Below are positions 26,141-34,079 of a stretch of DNA of 64,000 bases, piece by piece. Source of the stretch: Bulleidia extructa W1219 (lineage in GTDB: Bacteria; Bacillota_I; Bacilli_A; Erysipelotrichales; Erysipelotrichaceae); contig NZ_ADFR01000002.1 in NCBI RefSeq assembly GCF_000177375.1, positions 186,001-250,000 on the forward strand, written 5' to 3'. Position 1 is the stretch's first letter, and each line of letters opens with the position of its first letter. The notes beneath the pieces were generated by a model that saw only the letters and a program-made list of their open reading frames with translations, had not been told where the DNA came from and made no database searches. Position numbers and translations under genes: made by a program.

Positions 26141-26174
26141 ATTAAAGGAAGTTCAATTCAGAACTTCCTTTAAT
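26141..26174. terminator. Bidirectional terminator between tRNA-Val and the AlaX-like gene
   Basis: Perfect 14-bp stem (ATTAAAGGAAGTTC / GAACTTCCTTTAAT) with a 6-base loop. It overlaps the 3' end of the minus-strand AlaX-like gene. Confidence 0.85.
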
Positions 26175-27262
26175 TTGTTTAAAACCTTTTCAATAGATTC
26201 ATCACATTGGAAACTAACCAACTTAGGCGATCCACCACCACGAACATTCAAACTTTCTTGAATCTTTTTCAGATATTCCCTTGCCTGTCCCTCACCGGAT
26301 CCTAAAGCCACATGCACTTCACCATTTACTTTCGAAACAAAAGCTTTTTCAACTCCGTTGTTCAAGAAAGAATTCAGTGAAGAAGCTAATTCTTTACTGG
26401 TAAACCCATCTATCTCTATTACCTTTTCATCAGATGTTCTCACCCTCTCCAATTCAAAAGCCAAAACTTTCTCTTTCCAAACTTGTTCACTCTTATTCTT
26501 TTCTTTTAAATCCGTTTGAAGCTTTTCGATACGTTCTTTCAATTCAGATCCTTTGACACCTGCTTGCCTACTGGCTTCTAGTAAGTATTGATGTTCTGCT
26601 TGGAAACGTTTCTTCGTAGCTGGCCCAACGGTACACAAAACTCTTGTTCCACGTGAAGTTTTTTCGACCCCCAAAACAACAGCCGACCCAATTTCACTGG
26701 TGTGATTCACGTGAAGAGTTCCACATGGCTGTTTATCATATTCTCCAACCTTAACCATTCGAACAAAATCATGTCCTTGGTAGCGTAGATCTGGATAATC
26801 CTTTCCTTTGATATAAGAAAATTCCACAGGTACATCATCCCAAATCACCTTATCCATATACGCTTGGATATTTTTTAATTCTTCTTCATCCACCGTTTCA
26901 TTAACTTCATACCATTGATTCATCGCTTGAACACCAATCGCAATAATATATTTATCTTTTTTACGACGATAATACCCATCCATGGCATGAAATAAAGTTT
27001 GGACACTTGTGTTAAGATAACGAGTTTCTCGATCTACTTTCATTTCAATTGGATCGGTTAATATTCCATCTACTTTGTGCCAAAGAACTTCATTTTCATC
27101 ATATTTTAAATCTGTCACTTTCATTCCATTAATGGTACCAACATCTGCTAACATTCCACCCTTATCGCCATAAAAGATTGTTTCTTCAAATTGATAGTAT
27201 CCTTCTTTTTCTTCTTTAATCGTTGTTTTTAATTCTAATTGTTCAAAATGATCGTTATTCAT
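26153..27262 (-). CDS. AlaX/DHHA1-type alanyl-tRNA editing protein, zinc motif degenerate
   Basis: 369 residues with the AlaX-L layout: beta-barrel start (FEETIFYGDKGGMLADVGTI, the YPxxGGQ equivalent), an editing core to about residue 235, a coiled coil (about 240-290) and a C-terminal DHHA1 domain (residues 295-369, SKVNGEVHVALGSGEGQAREYL and NVRGGGSPKLVSFQ). Standard proteins carry HxxxH and CxxxH zinc motifs. Here the first reads NTSVQTLFHAM, so both His are replaced (N and Q); the second, CGTLHVNHTSEIG, keeps Cys and His. It may be inactive or specialised. A ribosome-binding site AAGGA precedes the ATG. Confidence 0.85.
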   Translation of the reverse strand: MNNDHFEQLELKTTIKEEKEGYYQFEETIFYGDKGGMLADVGTINGMKVTDLKYDENEVLWHKVDGILTDPIEMKVDRETRYLNTSVQTLFHAMDGYYRRKKDKYIIAIGVQAMNQWYEVNETVDEEELKNIQAYMDKVIWDDVPVEFSYIKGKDYPDLRYQGHDFVRMVKVGEYDKQPCGTLHVNHTSEIGSAVVLGVEKTSRGTRVLCTVGPATKKRFQAEHQYLLEASRQAGVKGSELKERIEKLQTDLKEKNKSEQVWKEKVLAFELERVRTSDEKVIEIDGFTSKELASSLNSFLNNGVEKAFVSKVNGEVHVALGSGEGQAREYLKKIQESLNVRGGGSPKLVSFQCDESIEKVLNKLKEVLN

Positions 27263-27469
27263 CCTAAAATTCCTTCCCTGTCAATTCCATGATAACATCA
27301 ATCACTGACTAATTCTTGAGCCACGAATGGAATACTCAACATGCTATTCCAATCTAAAAATCCCATTTTTAGAATAAAGTGCTATTTTCTGATCAATCTC
27401 ATGAAAGTATTTATACATCGCTTTATTAACACGACTATTAGCGTATATAACCCAATATGAAATACTGCT

Positions 27470-28333
27470 CTAACACTTATTTAGAAAGCCATTTCTTGCT
27501 TTTATTTCTGTATCCTCCCTTTCATCAAAACCATCATAAGGAGCTTCAGGATCATGAACTTTTGGTTTTCGCCTTAATGAATTACAAATCTCATCTGTAT
27601 GAGCAAAAGCAAAGTCTATATCATCAGTCCAGCCGGTGTGCCCTGTAATAATTTTTAACTTAAGGTCTCTTTTTCTAAGTATTTCTTCCAATTTTTTCAG
27701 TGATTGAATTTGAAGTCGTCCATTTTCTGCAAGAGTATTTAAAAATGCGTAGCCACCATCCGCTCCAAACCAAATGGTATCTCCTGTAAACAGATAAGCT
27801 TCATCAATCAAATAGACAAGATGGCCCCAAGTATGTCCCGGCACCAGAAAAGCTTCTATCTTAATGTCTCCAATATAAAATACTTGACTATCATTAATTA
27901 AAACTTTTTTATTATCAATATGTACCTGAGGTAATTTGCATAATCCCCAAAAGATTTTACGCCGTTTGCGACCTTCTAAATACTCATTTTCAGTCTTTCC
28001 AATATATATGGTTGATTCACTAAATAATCCAACACTATCTTTTTCAATAGCTCCAACATGATCTGTATCTTGATGAGTAATTAAAATCTCTTTTATATTT
28101 TTTGGATGAATATTAATCCAACGCATTTTTTCCGCAAGCCTGTCATAGTTATATCCTGCATCAATCATAATGGTATGACCATCTTTTGTATAAAAATAAA
28201 TATTAGCTACATACTCTCTGATACAGCTAACTCTTTTATCAATAAAACCTGTATTTAAAGGTTTAAATATTTCTTTTCCTCGAAATGCAAGGGACATAAA
28301 TCTTACTTGAAAATTTGAATCCTTTTTCGCCAT
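27470..28333 (-). CDS. Metallo-beta-lactamase-fold hydrolase
   Basis: 287 residues. Metal motif THQDTDHVGA (HxDxDH form) near residue 86, then VPGHTWGHLVYLID with the third His, FTGDTIWFG with the bridging Asp, and IITGHTGWTDD with the last His. This is the glyoxalase II/hydrolase type of MBL fold; the substrate is unknown. The ATG at 28333 (MAKKDSNF) is placed better from AGAGGTGA than the ATG at 28339. It is monocistronic. Confidence 0.88.
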   Translation of the reverse strand: MAKKDSNFQVRFMSLAFRGKEIFKPLNTGFIDKRVSCIREYVANIYFYTKDGHTIMIDAGYNYDRLAEKMRWINIHPKNIKEILITHQDTDHVGAIEKDSVGLFSESTIYIGKTENEYLEGRKRRKIFWGLCKLPQVHIDNKKVLINDSQVFYIGDIKIEAFLVPGHTWGHLVYLIDEAYLFTGDTIWFGADGGYAFLNTLAENGRLQIQSLKKLEEILRKRDLKLKIITGHTGWTDDIDFAFAHTDEICNSLRRKPKVHDPEAPYDGFDEREDTEIKARNGFLNKC

Positions 28334-28574
28334 GATCATTCACCTCTTTTTCAACATCATTTTACTATATAGGCAGGAAATAAGATGAAAAAAGCCAACC
28401 TTTTTGAGTATATTTCAGCCATGTTGTTGTCCAAATCTTAAGATTCTCTACAAATGCCACACTGAAGTTCTGATTAAACCATCTTTATTTATGATATATA
28501 ATAAAATTGGTAAATTTACAGATAAACCTATTGAAATAACAAGTTATATTAAGAACAGTTGAGGTAAAAAAGAT

Positions 28575-29675
28575 ATGAAATTGCCAAAATTTATTTTGAT
28601 TTCCGCAATGATGTGTACTGTATTTTTGTTAAATGGATGTCGTCATTCTTCTAAAGGGTATGAACAACGCATCATTCAATGGCTTGATAATACCTATGGG
28701 AAAAATTCCTATACTATGAAAAAAGATGTGAATAGGAAACGTTATTTTATGGTCACATTAAATAAATATCCACAACTCAATTTTCGTGTAACCATCGCTC
28801 GTGATGTCAAAACGGGATCGTCATATTTGTGGACAAATTTTGATGAGATTTTTTGCAAACATGCCATAAAAGATTTCAAAAAAACTTATGATATCGGTTC
28901 AGATCAACTTCAATATATGGAGTCTCTACATTTCATATATACCACTAATGCACATTCTCTTGAAAAATTGAAAGTTTCTTATGACAAAATGATGAATTTT
29001 ATTACGTTTGTTTCTAAACAATATCCAATTCTTATTGATATGGGTATTTTGGATATGAGAATGGATGTTAATGGTATCCGACTAAAGGGAAGAGACGATA
29101 GCGATAAATGGATTTATTTGAATATTGCCAAAGTGAAACAAAAAACACTTAAAACAAAGTCATATAAGGAAATTTACGATGAGTTGAAACCCATGTTGAT
29201 CACTCACTCCGAAAATCCAAAGGGGCTTACTTTTCATGCAGATGAGGGGCGTTCATTTATTTTAGGTAGTGATACTCTTGATGATTGCTTATATAAAAAT
29301 CTTGTATTAACAAATACGACACGAAAACAATTAAAAAATACTATTTTACAACCGGGAGAAATAAGTCAACCATATACTCTAAAAAGCGAAAATAACTATC
29401 AATTGATAACCATCACTTTACAAGCCAAAAATTTATCAAATTCTCCAGTTTCATTGCTTAATGCGACAATTGTCAAGGCAACTATAAAAGGGGGAAAAAC
29501 GATATACATCGACCCTGCTTGGATTGAACTGGAAGACAATAAAATAAGAAAGTGGATAGATCCTTACAAAGCTCTGGGGATTTCACCTCCAAAAACAGAA
29601 CAAGAAAAAAAGAGGGCGTTCTTTACAAACATACAAAAGTGCTTTTTGAAATGTCTGAGTATTATCCTAGTGTGA
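28575..29675 (+). CDS. Putative lipoprotein of unknown function
   Basis: 366 residues. Signal peptide with lipobox FLLNG-C near residue 22. The mature part begins HSSKGYEQRIIQWLDNTYGKNSY and is mixed alpha/beta with an apparent C-terminal beta domain (about 265-320). No recognised domain. GAGG precedes the ATG. It stands alone, upstream of tRNA-Lys, with codon use more A-rich than neighbours. Confidence 0.75.
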   Translation: MKLPKFILISAMMCTVFLLNGCRHSSKGYEQRIIQWLDNTYGKNSYTMKKDVNRKRYFMVTLNKYPQLNFRVTIARDVKTGSSYLWTNFDEIFCKHAIKDFKKTYDIGSDQLQYMESLHFIYTTNAHSLEKLKVSYDKMMNFITFVSKQYPILIDMGILDMRMDVNGIRLKGRDDSDKWIYLNIAKVKQKTLKTKSYKEIYDELKPMLITHSENPKGLTFHADEGRSFILGSDTLDDCLYKNLVLTNTTRKQLKNTILQPGEISQPYTLKSENNYQLITITLQAKNLSNSPVSLLNATIVKATIKGGKTIYIDPAWIELEDNKIRKWIDPYKALGISPPKTEQEKKRAFFTNIQKCFLKCLSIILV

Positions 29676-29877
29676 AAAAAGTTATATTGACATTTCAAAA
29701 ATAAAACGAATTTACCAACTGTATAACTATTTAACTTGATGTCTAATCCTTTTCCATTATAAATTAAAGATAGATATCTTCTTTTTCCTCATATGTTTAA
29801 TTTTTTACTGTTCTTTTACATACATAAGTATCGAAAATAAGGTTTCATAATTTATACTTTAAATCATGTTTTTTTAC

Positions 29878-29907
29878 TTGCAAATATACTGTGGGTTGTT
29901 TTATAAT
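29878..29907 (+). promoter_or_regulatory. Promoter of tRNA-Lys
   Basis: -35 TTGCAA at 29878-29883 and -10 TATAAT at 29902-29907, 18-bp spacer, 19 bp before the tRNA. Confidence 0.6.
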
Positions 29908-29926
29908 AATCAGGCAATCCACAAAT

Positions 29927-29999
29927 GGTTCCTTAGCTCAGTTGGCAGAGCAACTGACTCTTAATCAGTGGGTCGTCGGTTCGAGCCCGACAGGAACCA
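29927..29999 (+). tRNA. tRNA-Lys (CTT anticodon)
   Basis: Acceptor GGTTCCT/AGGAACC, D-arm AGCTCAGTTGGCAGAGC, anticodon stem ACTGA/TCAGT with loop CTCTTAA (CTT), T-arm GTCGG-TTCGAGC-CCGAC. CCA not encoded. Confidence 0.97.
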
Positions 30000-30007
30000 C
30001 TTACCGG

Positions 30008-30032
30008 CACAATCATTAGATTGTGTTTTTTA
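30008..30032 (+). terminator. Terminator of tRNA-Lys
   Basis: CACAATC-ATTA-GATTGTG followed by TTTTTT. Confidence 0.88.
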
Positions 30033-30070
30033 TTGTGGCAATTAGAAATGATAGGTATAAAATGAACTGA

Positions 30071-30106
30071 TAATAAAGAAAAGGAACTCGTTTAGTCGAA
30101 TTCCTT
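30071..30106 (-). terminator. Terminator overlapping the pyrR 3' end
   Basis: Minus-strand hairpin AAGGAATTCG/CGAGTTCCTT followed by TTCTTTATT. The upstream arm lies in the last pyrR codons. Confidence 0.75.
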
Positions 30107-30634
30107 TTGAACATACACTTGATTGATGGAATCAATTTCTTCTAATTTCACATGTACAATTTCTTTTTTAGAAGTAGGAATGTTTTTACCAATATAATCC
30201 GGTCGGATAGGCAGTTCCCTATGTCCTCGATCGATTAAAATAGCCAATTGTATCGAAATGGGTCTTCCCATATCAAAAATAGCATCAATTGCAGCACGAA
30301 CAGTTCTGCCAGTATATAAGACATCATCCACCAAAATGAAAGTATAGTCTTTTAAGGAAACGGGAATCTGACAAGCTCCTTTTCTTGGTTCATCCCCAAT
30401 TTCACTTAAATCATCACGGTATAAAGAAATATCAATTTGACCAATCGGAACATCAACATTACCAAATTGTTTAAGCTTTTTGGCTAAACGCTGTGCTAAA
30501 GGGATACCTCTTCTTTTAATTCCCAACAATGCGATCTTTTCTAGACCATTATTTTTTTCAATGATTTCATGTGCTAAGCGACTTAAAGAACGATCGATTT
30601 GATTTTCATCCATGATTTGTACAATTTTGTTCAT
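30092..30634 (-). CDS. pyrR: Bifunctional pyr attenuator-binding protein / uracil phosphoribosyltransferase
   Basis: 180 residues. PyrR binds pyr mRNA with UMP to promote termination and also converts uracil plus PRPP to UMP. The PRPP loop FILVDDVLYTGRTVRAAID lies near residue 97; the N-terminal RLAHEIIEKN and ALLGIKRRGIPLAQRLA are characteristic. GAGAGG ribosome-binding site. No other pyr genes lie nearby, so its RNA targets must be elsewhere. It is divergent from xpt, making a small nucleobase-salvage pair. Confidence 0.95.
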   Translation of the reverse strand: MNKIVQIMDENQIDRSLSRLAHEIIEKNNGLEKIALLGIKRRGIPLAQRLAKKLKQFGNVDVPIGQIDISLYRDDLSEIGDEPRKGACQIPVSLKDYTFILVDDVLYTGRTVRAAIDAIFDMGRPISIQLAILIDRGHRELPIRPDYIGKNIPTSKKEIVHVKLEEIDSINQVYVQKEFD

Positions 30635-30759
30635 AATTACCTCTCTTCCTTATTCTATCTGAAATGACTTGATTTGGGAAAAAGATTTGATGAAAAAGAA
30701 AAGAATCCATAGTAATATGAGGATTATAGATTCGTTTAATTGAAGAAGGAGATTCATAA

Positions 30760-31335
30760 ATGAACTTATTAGAAAATCGCATTTTAGCCGAGGGGAAAAT
30801 ATTCCCAGGAAATATTTTAAAAGTAGACAGTTTTTTAAACCATCAAATCGATCCCATTCTCATAAAACAGATGGGAAAAGAAATTGCCGACCATTTTATG
30901 AATAAAGAAGTTACTAAGATAGTAACAATTGAAACTTCCGGTATTGCAATAGCTTTGACAACAGCTTTTGAATTGGGTGTGCCAATGATTTTCGCCAAAA
31001 AAACAAAAGGGCAAAATATGTCAGATTCCGTTTATGTTTCTCATGTTTTTTCATATACGAAAAAAACAGAATCAACCATTACCATTGACAAACAGTATCT
31101 TAATTCTAAAGATAAAGTTTTAATTGTGGATGATTTTTTAGCAACCGGACAAGCCTTGCTTGGATTGATGGATATTTGTACACAAGCTAAAGCAGAAGTC
31201 TCTGGTTGTGGAATTGGCATTGAAAAAGTCTTCCAAAGTGGCGGAAATAAGATACGTGAAAAAGGATATGATATTTACTCATTAGCAAAAATCAATCACT
31301 TTGAAAAAGATAGAGTAGTTTTTGAAAATGAATAA
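30760..31335 (+). CDS. xpt: Xanthine phosphoribosyltransferase
   Basis: 191 residues. Converts xanthine (and guanine or hypoxanthine weakly) plus PRPP to nucleotide. PRPP loop VLIVDDFLATGQALLGL near residue 125; N-terminus LLENRILAEGKIFPGNILKVDSFLNHQIDP is typical of Xpt. AGAAGGAG ribosome-binding site. Unlike B. subtilis xpt, no purine riboswitch is visible in its short leader; the riboswitch in this window precedes the permease instead. Confidence 0.94.
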   Translation: MNLLENRILAEGKIFPGNILKVDSFLNHQIDPILIKQMGKEIADHFMNKEVTKIVTIETSGIAIALTTAFELGVPMIFAKKTKGQNMSDSVYVSHVFSYTKKTESTITIDKQYLNSKDKVLIVDDFLATGQALLGLMDICTQAKAEVSGCGIGIEKVFQSGGNKIREKGYDIYSLAKINHFEKDRVVFENE

Positions 31336-31486
31336 AATCCTTTTTAAGAGGATATCATAGGTTTTAAGTTAAAAAGTTTGCACCATATGTTAAAAAGATT
31401 GAATTTAAGTTGGAATTTCACTTATTGAAAATATAAGCTCGTAATGATTGAAATATTCTGATTTTTTCAGTATCATTACTAAGTAC

Positions 31487-31559
31487 GCCGATATAGCTCA
31501 GTCGGTAGAGCAACTCATTCGTAATGAGTAGGTCGTTGGTTCGATTCCGATTATCGGCA
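31487..31559 (+). tRNA. tRNA-Thr (CGT anticodon)
   Basis: Acceptor GCCGATA/TATCGGC, anticodon stem ACTCA/TGAGT with loop TTCGTAA (CGT), T-arm GTTGG-TTCGATT-CCGAT. 73 nt, CCA not encoded. It marks the left boundary of the CRISPR/plasmid region. Confidence 0.96.
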
Positions 31560-31875
31560 TATCTTTATGTTCTGTTGGTGTTTACTGATGAACAAAGAGT
31601 CAGTTAGATACTGACTTTTTTTATTCTTTGATTTTTCTTTATTCTTTTAAAAAATATTGAAAAACCTAGAGAATATTTTCAAAATAAAAAGTTTATCCTA
31701 TTAATGCAGTGAATCTCCTATGTTATAGTTCACTAAAAAATTAAGAATAAACTTAATTTGAAACAATTAAAACAAATAAGGCATATATCGATTCTGTGAA
31801 GATAGTTTAGTTTGTTGCTTAAAGTTGACAGAATTAGATTGTAATAAAAAACATGACTATATGTTGGAGTTGGTT
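31560..31875. other. Gene-free stretch between tRNA-Thr and the CRISPR array
   Basis: AT-rich. Contains a terminator for the tRNA (AGTCAG-TTAGATA-CTGACTTTTTTT, 31598-31625) and otherwise no supported gene, cas fragment or leader. It is the trailer side of the array. Confidence 0.5.
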
Positions 31876-32025
31876 GAATTCCTTCCACTTATGCGGGAAC
31901 TACTATCGAAACGGTTTGGCCAGTATGTTCCGTATTGGATCACCCCCGCTCACGCGGGAACTACGCACTTTCAAGGCGAGATTTTCTATCTGTCCCAGGA
32001 TCACCCCCGCTCACGCGGGAACTAC
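31876..32025 (-). CRISPR. Type I-E-like CRISPR mini-array: three repeats, two spacers
   Basis: Repeats of 28 bp at 31876-31903, 31937-31964 and 31998-32025, separated by two 33-bp spacers (61-bp period). The last two repeats are identical; read on the minus strand they start GTAGTTCCCGCGTGAG and end CGGGGGTGATCC, a class known from type I-E systems. The first repeat keeps about 20 of 28 bases, as expected for the degenerate leader-distal end, so the array is read leftward with its leader to the right. A fourth intact repeat is displaced to 35118-35145. No cas gene is in the window. Confidence 0.88.
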
Positions 32026-32376
32026 GTCATGGTTCCAATGAACCGCATACTCATGATCGTGTCCTTCACCTACGATCTGGCTCACCAGCTCATCACAGAT
32101 TTCTTTAAGTATGATTTTCTGTTCTACAGAAGTCTGATTTTTATTTTTATCTGCCAATTCATTAGGCAAGGCTATTATCATTTCCCTCGCCTCGTTCTGT
32201 CTTTGATTTTCTTGATGTGCATTTTCACGTTCATAAGCAGAATAAAACGACCAGTCATACACCATGTTTTTTTCATGTACGACAACTTCTTCCTGCTTAT
32301 CCGATTCACCAGATATGTAGCGAGAACGACCGACGACATCGGTTATCTTAGTATTTTGACCATATACATTAGGCAT
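32011..32376 (-). pseudogene. Truncated MobA/MobL-family relaxase (N-terminal fragment)
   Basis: The protein starts MPNVYGQNTKITDVVGRSRY and shows the family segments MIIALPNELADKNKNQ and EYAVHWNHD. It stops where the chromosome becomes a CRISPR repeat: the natural reading frame runs to 32026, then VVPA and a stop are read from the repeat. In full-length relatives the VHWN segment leads directly into the HxH metal motif and a long relaxase body, both missing here. It is therefore a plasmid mobilisation gene cut after about 117 residues. A GC-rich region upstream (32377-32470) could contain oriT. Confidence 0.8.
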
Positions 32377-32508
32377 AGCGATAGCAGCAAACCTCGAAGA
32401 GAACTGTTACGGCGTAGCCTTAACGGTGTGTTTGCGCTCTCATACGGCGAGGCCTCTTTCTTGTATGGTAGTGTGATTTCTATTTGTTGTCAATATTTAC
32501 ATTTTCAT
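32377..32508. other. GC-rich region upstream of the relaxase start, candidate oriT
   Basis: Contains two TACGGCG copies (near 32410 and 32444) and imperfect inverted repeats in an otherwise AT-rich segment, directly upstream of the mobilisation gene where oriT usually lies. No nic site is identified with certainty. Confidence 0.35.
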
Positions 32509-32562
32509 TGACTTTCTTATGGATAGATATATTATTATAATATAGGTAGTACATAGTACTAC
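32508..32562 (+). promoter_or_regulatory. Promoter and palindromic operator of the toxin-antitoxin operon
   Basis: -35 TTGACT at 32508-32513, -10 TATTAT at 32530-32535 (16-bp spacer). The perfect inverted repeat GTAGTAC-ATA-GTACTAC at 32546-32562 lies just downstream, before AAAGGAG and the antitoxin ATG. This is a fitting site for autorepression by the antitoxin. Confidence 0.65.
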
Positions 32563-32578
32563 GGAAAGGAGATTTATT

Positions 32579-32800
32579 ATGTCTTTTTCTATCAGATTAA
32601 CTGATGAAGAGAAAGCCTTGGCTGAAAGTTATGCTAAACTTCATTCTGTTTCTTTAGGTGAAGCTTTTAAACGTGCTTTATTTGAGAGAATTGAAGATGA
32701 GTATGATATTGCAGTTGCAAGTGAAGCATATAAGGAATATGTGGATAGTGGTTATCAATCAAGACCGATTGAAGAACTATGGAAAGAATTAGATCTATGA
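32579..32800 (+). CDS. RelB/DUF6290-like antitoxin
   Basis: 73 residues. Starts MSFSIRLTDEEKALAESYAK, a ribbon-helix-helix DNA-binding start, followed by SLGEAFKRALFERIEDEYDI and a charged C-terminal tail (KEYVDSGYQSRPIEELWKEL) that would wrap the toxin. Strong AAAGGAG ribosome-binding site. The stop overlaps the toxin start (ATGA), standard for such pairs. Plasmid-borne stability module in the captured segment. Confidence 0.88.
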   Translation: MSFSIRLTDEEKALAESYAKLHSVSLGEAFKRALFERIEDEYDIAVASEAYKEYVDSGYQSRPIEELWKELDL

Positions 32801-33063
32801 GTTACCGTCTTGAAACATCTGTTCGCTTTGAAAAAGAGTTTAAAAAGCTTGATAGATATACTCAGAGGATGATTCAGTCTTGGATATCAAAAAATATTAT
32901 GAATTGTGATGATCCTCGTATTCATGGAAAAGGTTTAACTGCTAATCGGAGTGGACAATGGAGATATAGGATTGGAGATTATCGGTTGATATGTCTGATT
33001 GATGATAATCAATTTGTAATATTAGCTCTAACAATAGGCCATAGAAGAGAAGTATATAAGTAA
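32797..33063 (+). CDS. RelE/ParE-superfamily toxin
   Basis: 88 residues starting MSYRLETSVRFEKEFKKLDR. Typical RelE features: KEFKKLDRYTQRMI helices, PRIHGKGLTANRSGQWRYRIGDYRLICLI and the C-terminal ILALTIGHRREVYK. RelE toxins cleave mRNA in the ribosomal A site. The start at 32797 gives the 4-bp ATGA overlap with the antitoxin; the ATG at 32779 lies well inside the antitoxin. All catalytic-type Arg/His residues at the C-terminus appear intact. Its stop directly abuts the 59-bp repeat. Confidence 0.9.
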   Translation: MSYRLETSVRFEKEFKKLDRYTQRMIQSWISKNIMNCDDPRIHGKGLTANRSGQWRYRIGDYRLICLIDDNQFVILALTIGHRREVYK

Positions 33064-33122
33064 AAATACTTCTTTTTATTCATCAGTATTCCACCACTTT
33101 AAAACTGTTGGCTTTGATAATC
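33064..33122. repeat. 59-bp direct repeat, copy 1 (tail of the replication gene)
   Basis: Identical over 59 bp to 34131-34189, which is the 3' end of the truncated replication gene. This copy lies immediately after the toxin stop codon, suggesting that toxin and replication gene were once convergent neighbours here. Confidence 0.9.
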
Positions 33123-33141
33123 TAAGCCTCCCTAATGGAGA

Positions 33142-33179
33142 AAAGAGATAGGATTGCCGTCCTATCTCTTTATTTTTTT
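33142..33179 (+). terminator. Terminator downstream of the toxin gene
   Basis: AAAGAGATAGGA-TTGCCG-TCCTATCTCTTT followed by ATTTTTTT. Confidence 0.88.
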
Positions 33180-33340
33180 CTGATTATAATTATTATACTA
33201 AATAGCATAAGCATACCAATTGTTACCTGAATTATTCTATTCGACGGAAATAAAATTATATTAAATATGTAGAGAATAGAAATGATTGTCAAAAAAGCAA
33301 CTGCAATTTTTTTTAAATAGCACTTTCTCATATCGACTAA

Positions 33341-33868
33341 TTAGTGGACGTTATACTCCCAATATCCAGAGTTACATGGTAGCGAATGTCTAGGTTCACA
33401 TCCAGGAATATACCCTGCGTGGTATATTGCATCAACAGAGTATTCTGTTTTTTTAGGATTTGTAATATATCTTAAAACAATCCTACATATGTCGTGTCCT
33501 GTCACATATTGAATTGCTGAACAAGTACTAATAATCCCCCCTACTATTTTCAATACGGCTATCCCAATTGCTATCCAACCACTCCTATATGTTGCATCAA
33601 AACTCTCTGGCTTAGTTCCAAATGGAGAATAAACCGTTATTGTTCCGTCTTCGTGATAAATAACTTGTGTATTATCCTGAAAGTGATTAACCAGCTCGCC
33701 TTTTTCGTTTATGTAATTTTTATCCATTATAGGTTCTTCTGTCATCACACCACATGCACTATTTGAAATTTTTTTATTATTTTCTTCATATGCATAAATA
33801 TTTGTAATATTGCTAAAAGTCGTTATCAATGACATAGTAAGAACTATCGTTATAATCTTTTTTATCAT
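33341..33868 (-). CDS. Small secreted protein of unknown function (plasmid cargo)
   Basis: 175 residues. Signal peptide residues 1-26 (MIKKIITIVLTMSLITTFSN, cleavage near YAYEE). The mature part has a polar stretch (INEKGELVNHFQDNTQVIYH), a hydrophobic helix (GWIAIGIAVLKIVGGIIS) and a C-terminal region with several Cys (DICRIVL, PGCEPRHSLPCNSG). The layout (leader, acidic segment, amphiphilic helix, Cys-rich tail) is compatible with a bacteriocin or surface factor, but I recognise no family. It lies between the 59-bp direct repeats. Confidence 0.65.
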   Translation of the reverse strand: MIKKIITIVLTMSLITTFSNITNIYAYEENNKKISNSACGVMTEEPIMDKNYINEKGELVNHFQDNTQVIYHEDGTITVYSPFGTKPESFDATYRSGWIAIGIAVLKIVGGIISTCSAIQYVTGHDICRIVLRYITNPKKTEYSVDAIYHAGYIPGCEPRHSLPCNSGYWEYNVH

Positions 33869-33910
33869 ATTATTTTATCCTTTCTTTGTAATTTATAAAA
33901 GATTTTGATT

Positions 33911-33939
33911 GATAAAAAACACATATAAAAATATGTGTT
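33911..33939 (-). terminator. Terminator of the 28-residue peptide gene
   Basis: AACACATAT / ATATGTGTT stem followed by TTTTTTATC on the minus strand, overlapping the stop codon. Confidence 0.75.
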
Positions 33940-34025
33940 TAATATATTTCTCCATTCTTGTAACGATAAGGGTTGTAATTTAATTTTGTTCCCCTCTTAG
34001 CGTAAGGGTATTTAATAAATTCCAT
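33939..34025 (-). CDS. 28-residue basic, tyrosine-rich peptide
   Basis: Begins MEFIKYPYAKRGTKLNYNPY and ends RYKNGEIY. A strong AGGAGGG ribosome-binding site and an immediately following terminator argue that this very short gene is real. It has no signal peptide or helix. It stands upstream of the secreted protein in the same orientation but is separated by the terminator. Function unknown. Confidence 0.5.
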   Translation of the reverse strand: MEFIKYPYAKRGTKLNYNPYRYKNGEIY

Positions 34026-34079
34026 AAATTCCCTCCTATACACTTCCATTATATATCAATCAAAATATTGTATTCAATA

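Noticed and set aside
30635-30759. Possible purine riboswitch before xpt
   Set aside because: The 125-bp divergent region lacks the conserved CGTATA and GACTACG segments and has no terminator.
32026-32058. Single-crossover plasmid integration at one CRISPR spacer
   Set aside because: That event should leave the same 33-bp sequence at both ends of the insert; the left edge (32026-32058) and right edge (35085-35117) differ completely, so two different spacers or later deletions are needed.
31825-32511. Long plus-strand open frame across the CRISPR repeats and relaxase fragment
   Set aside because: It reads through CRISPR repeats and spacers and antisense to the relaxase, and has no ribosome-binding site; the repeats are open in several frames by chance.
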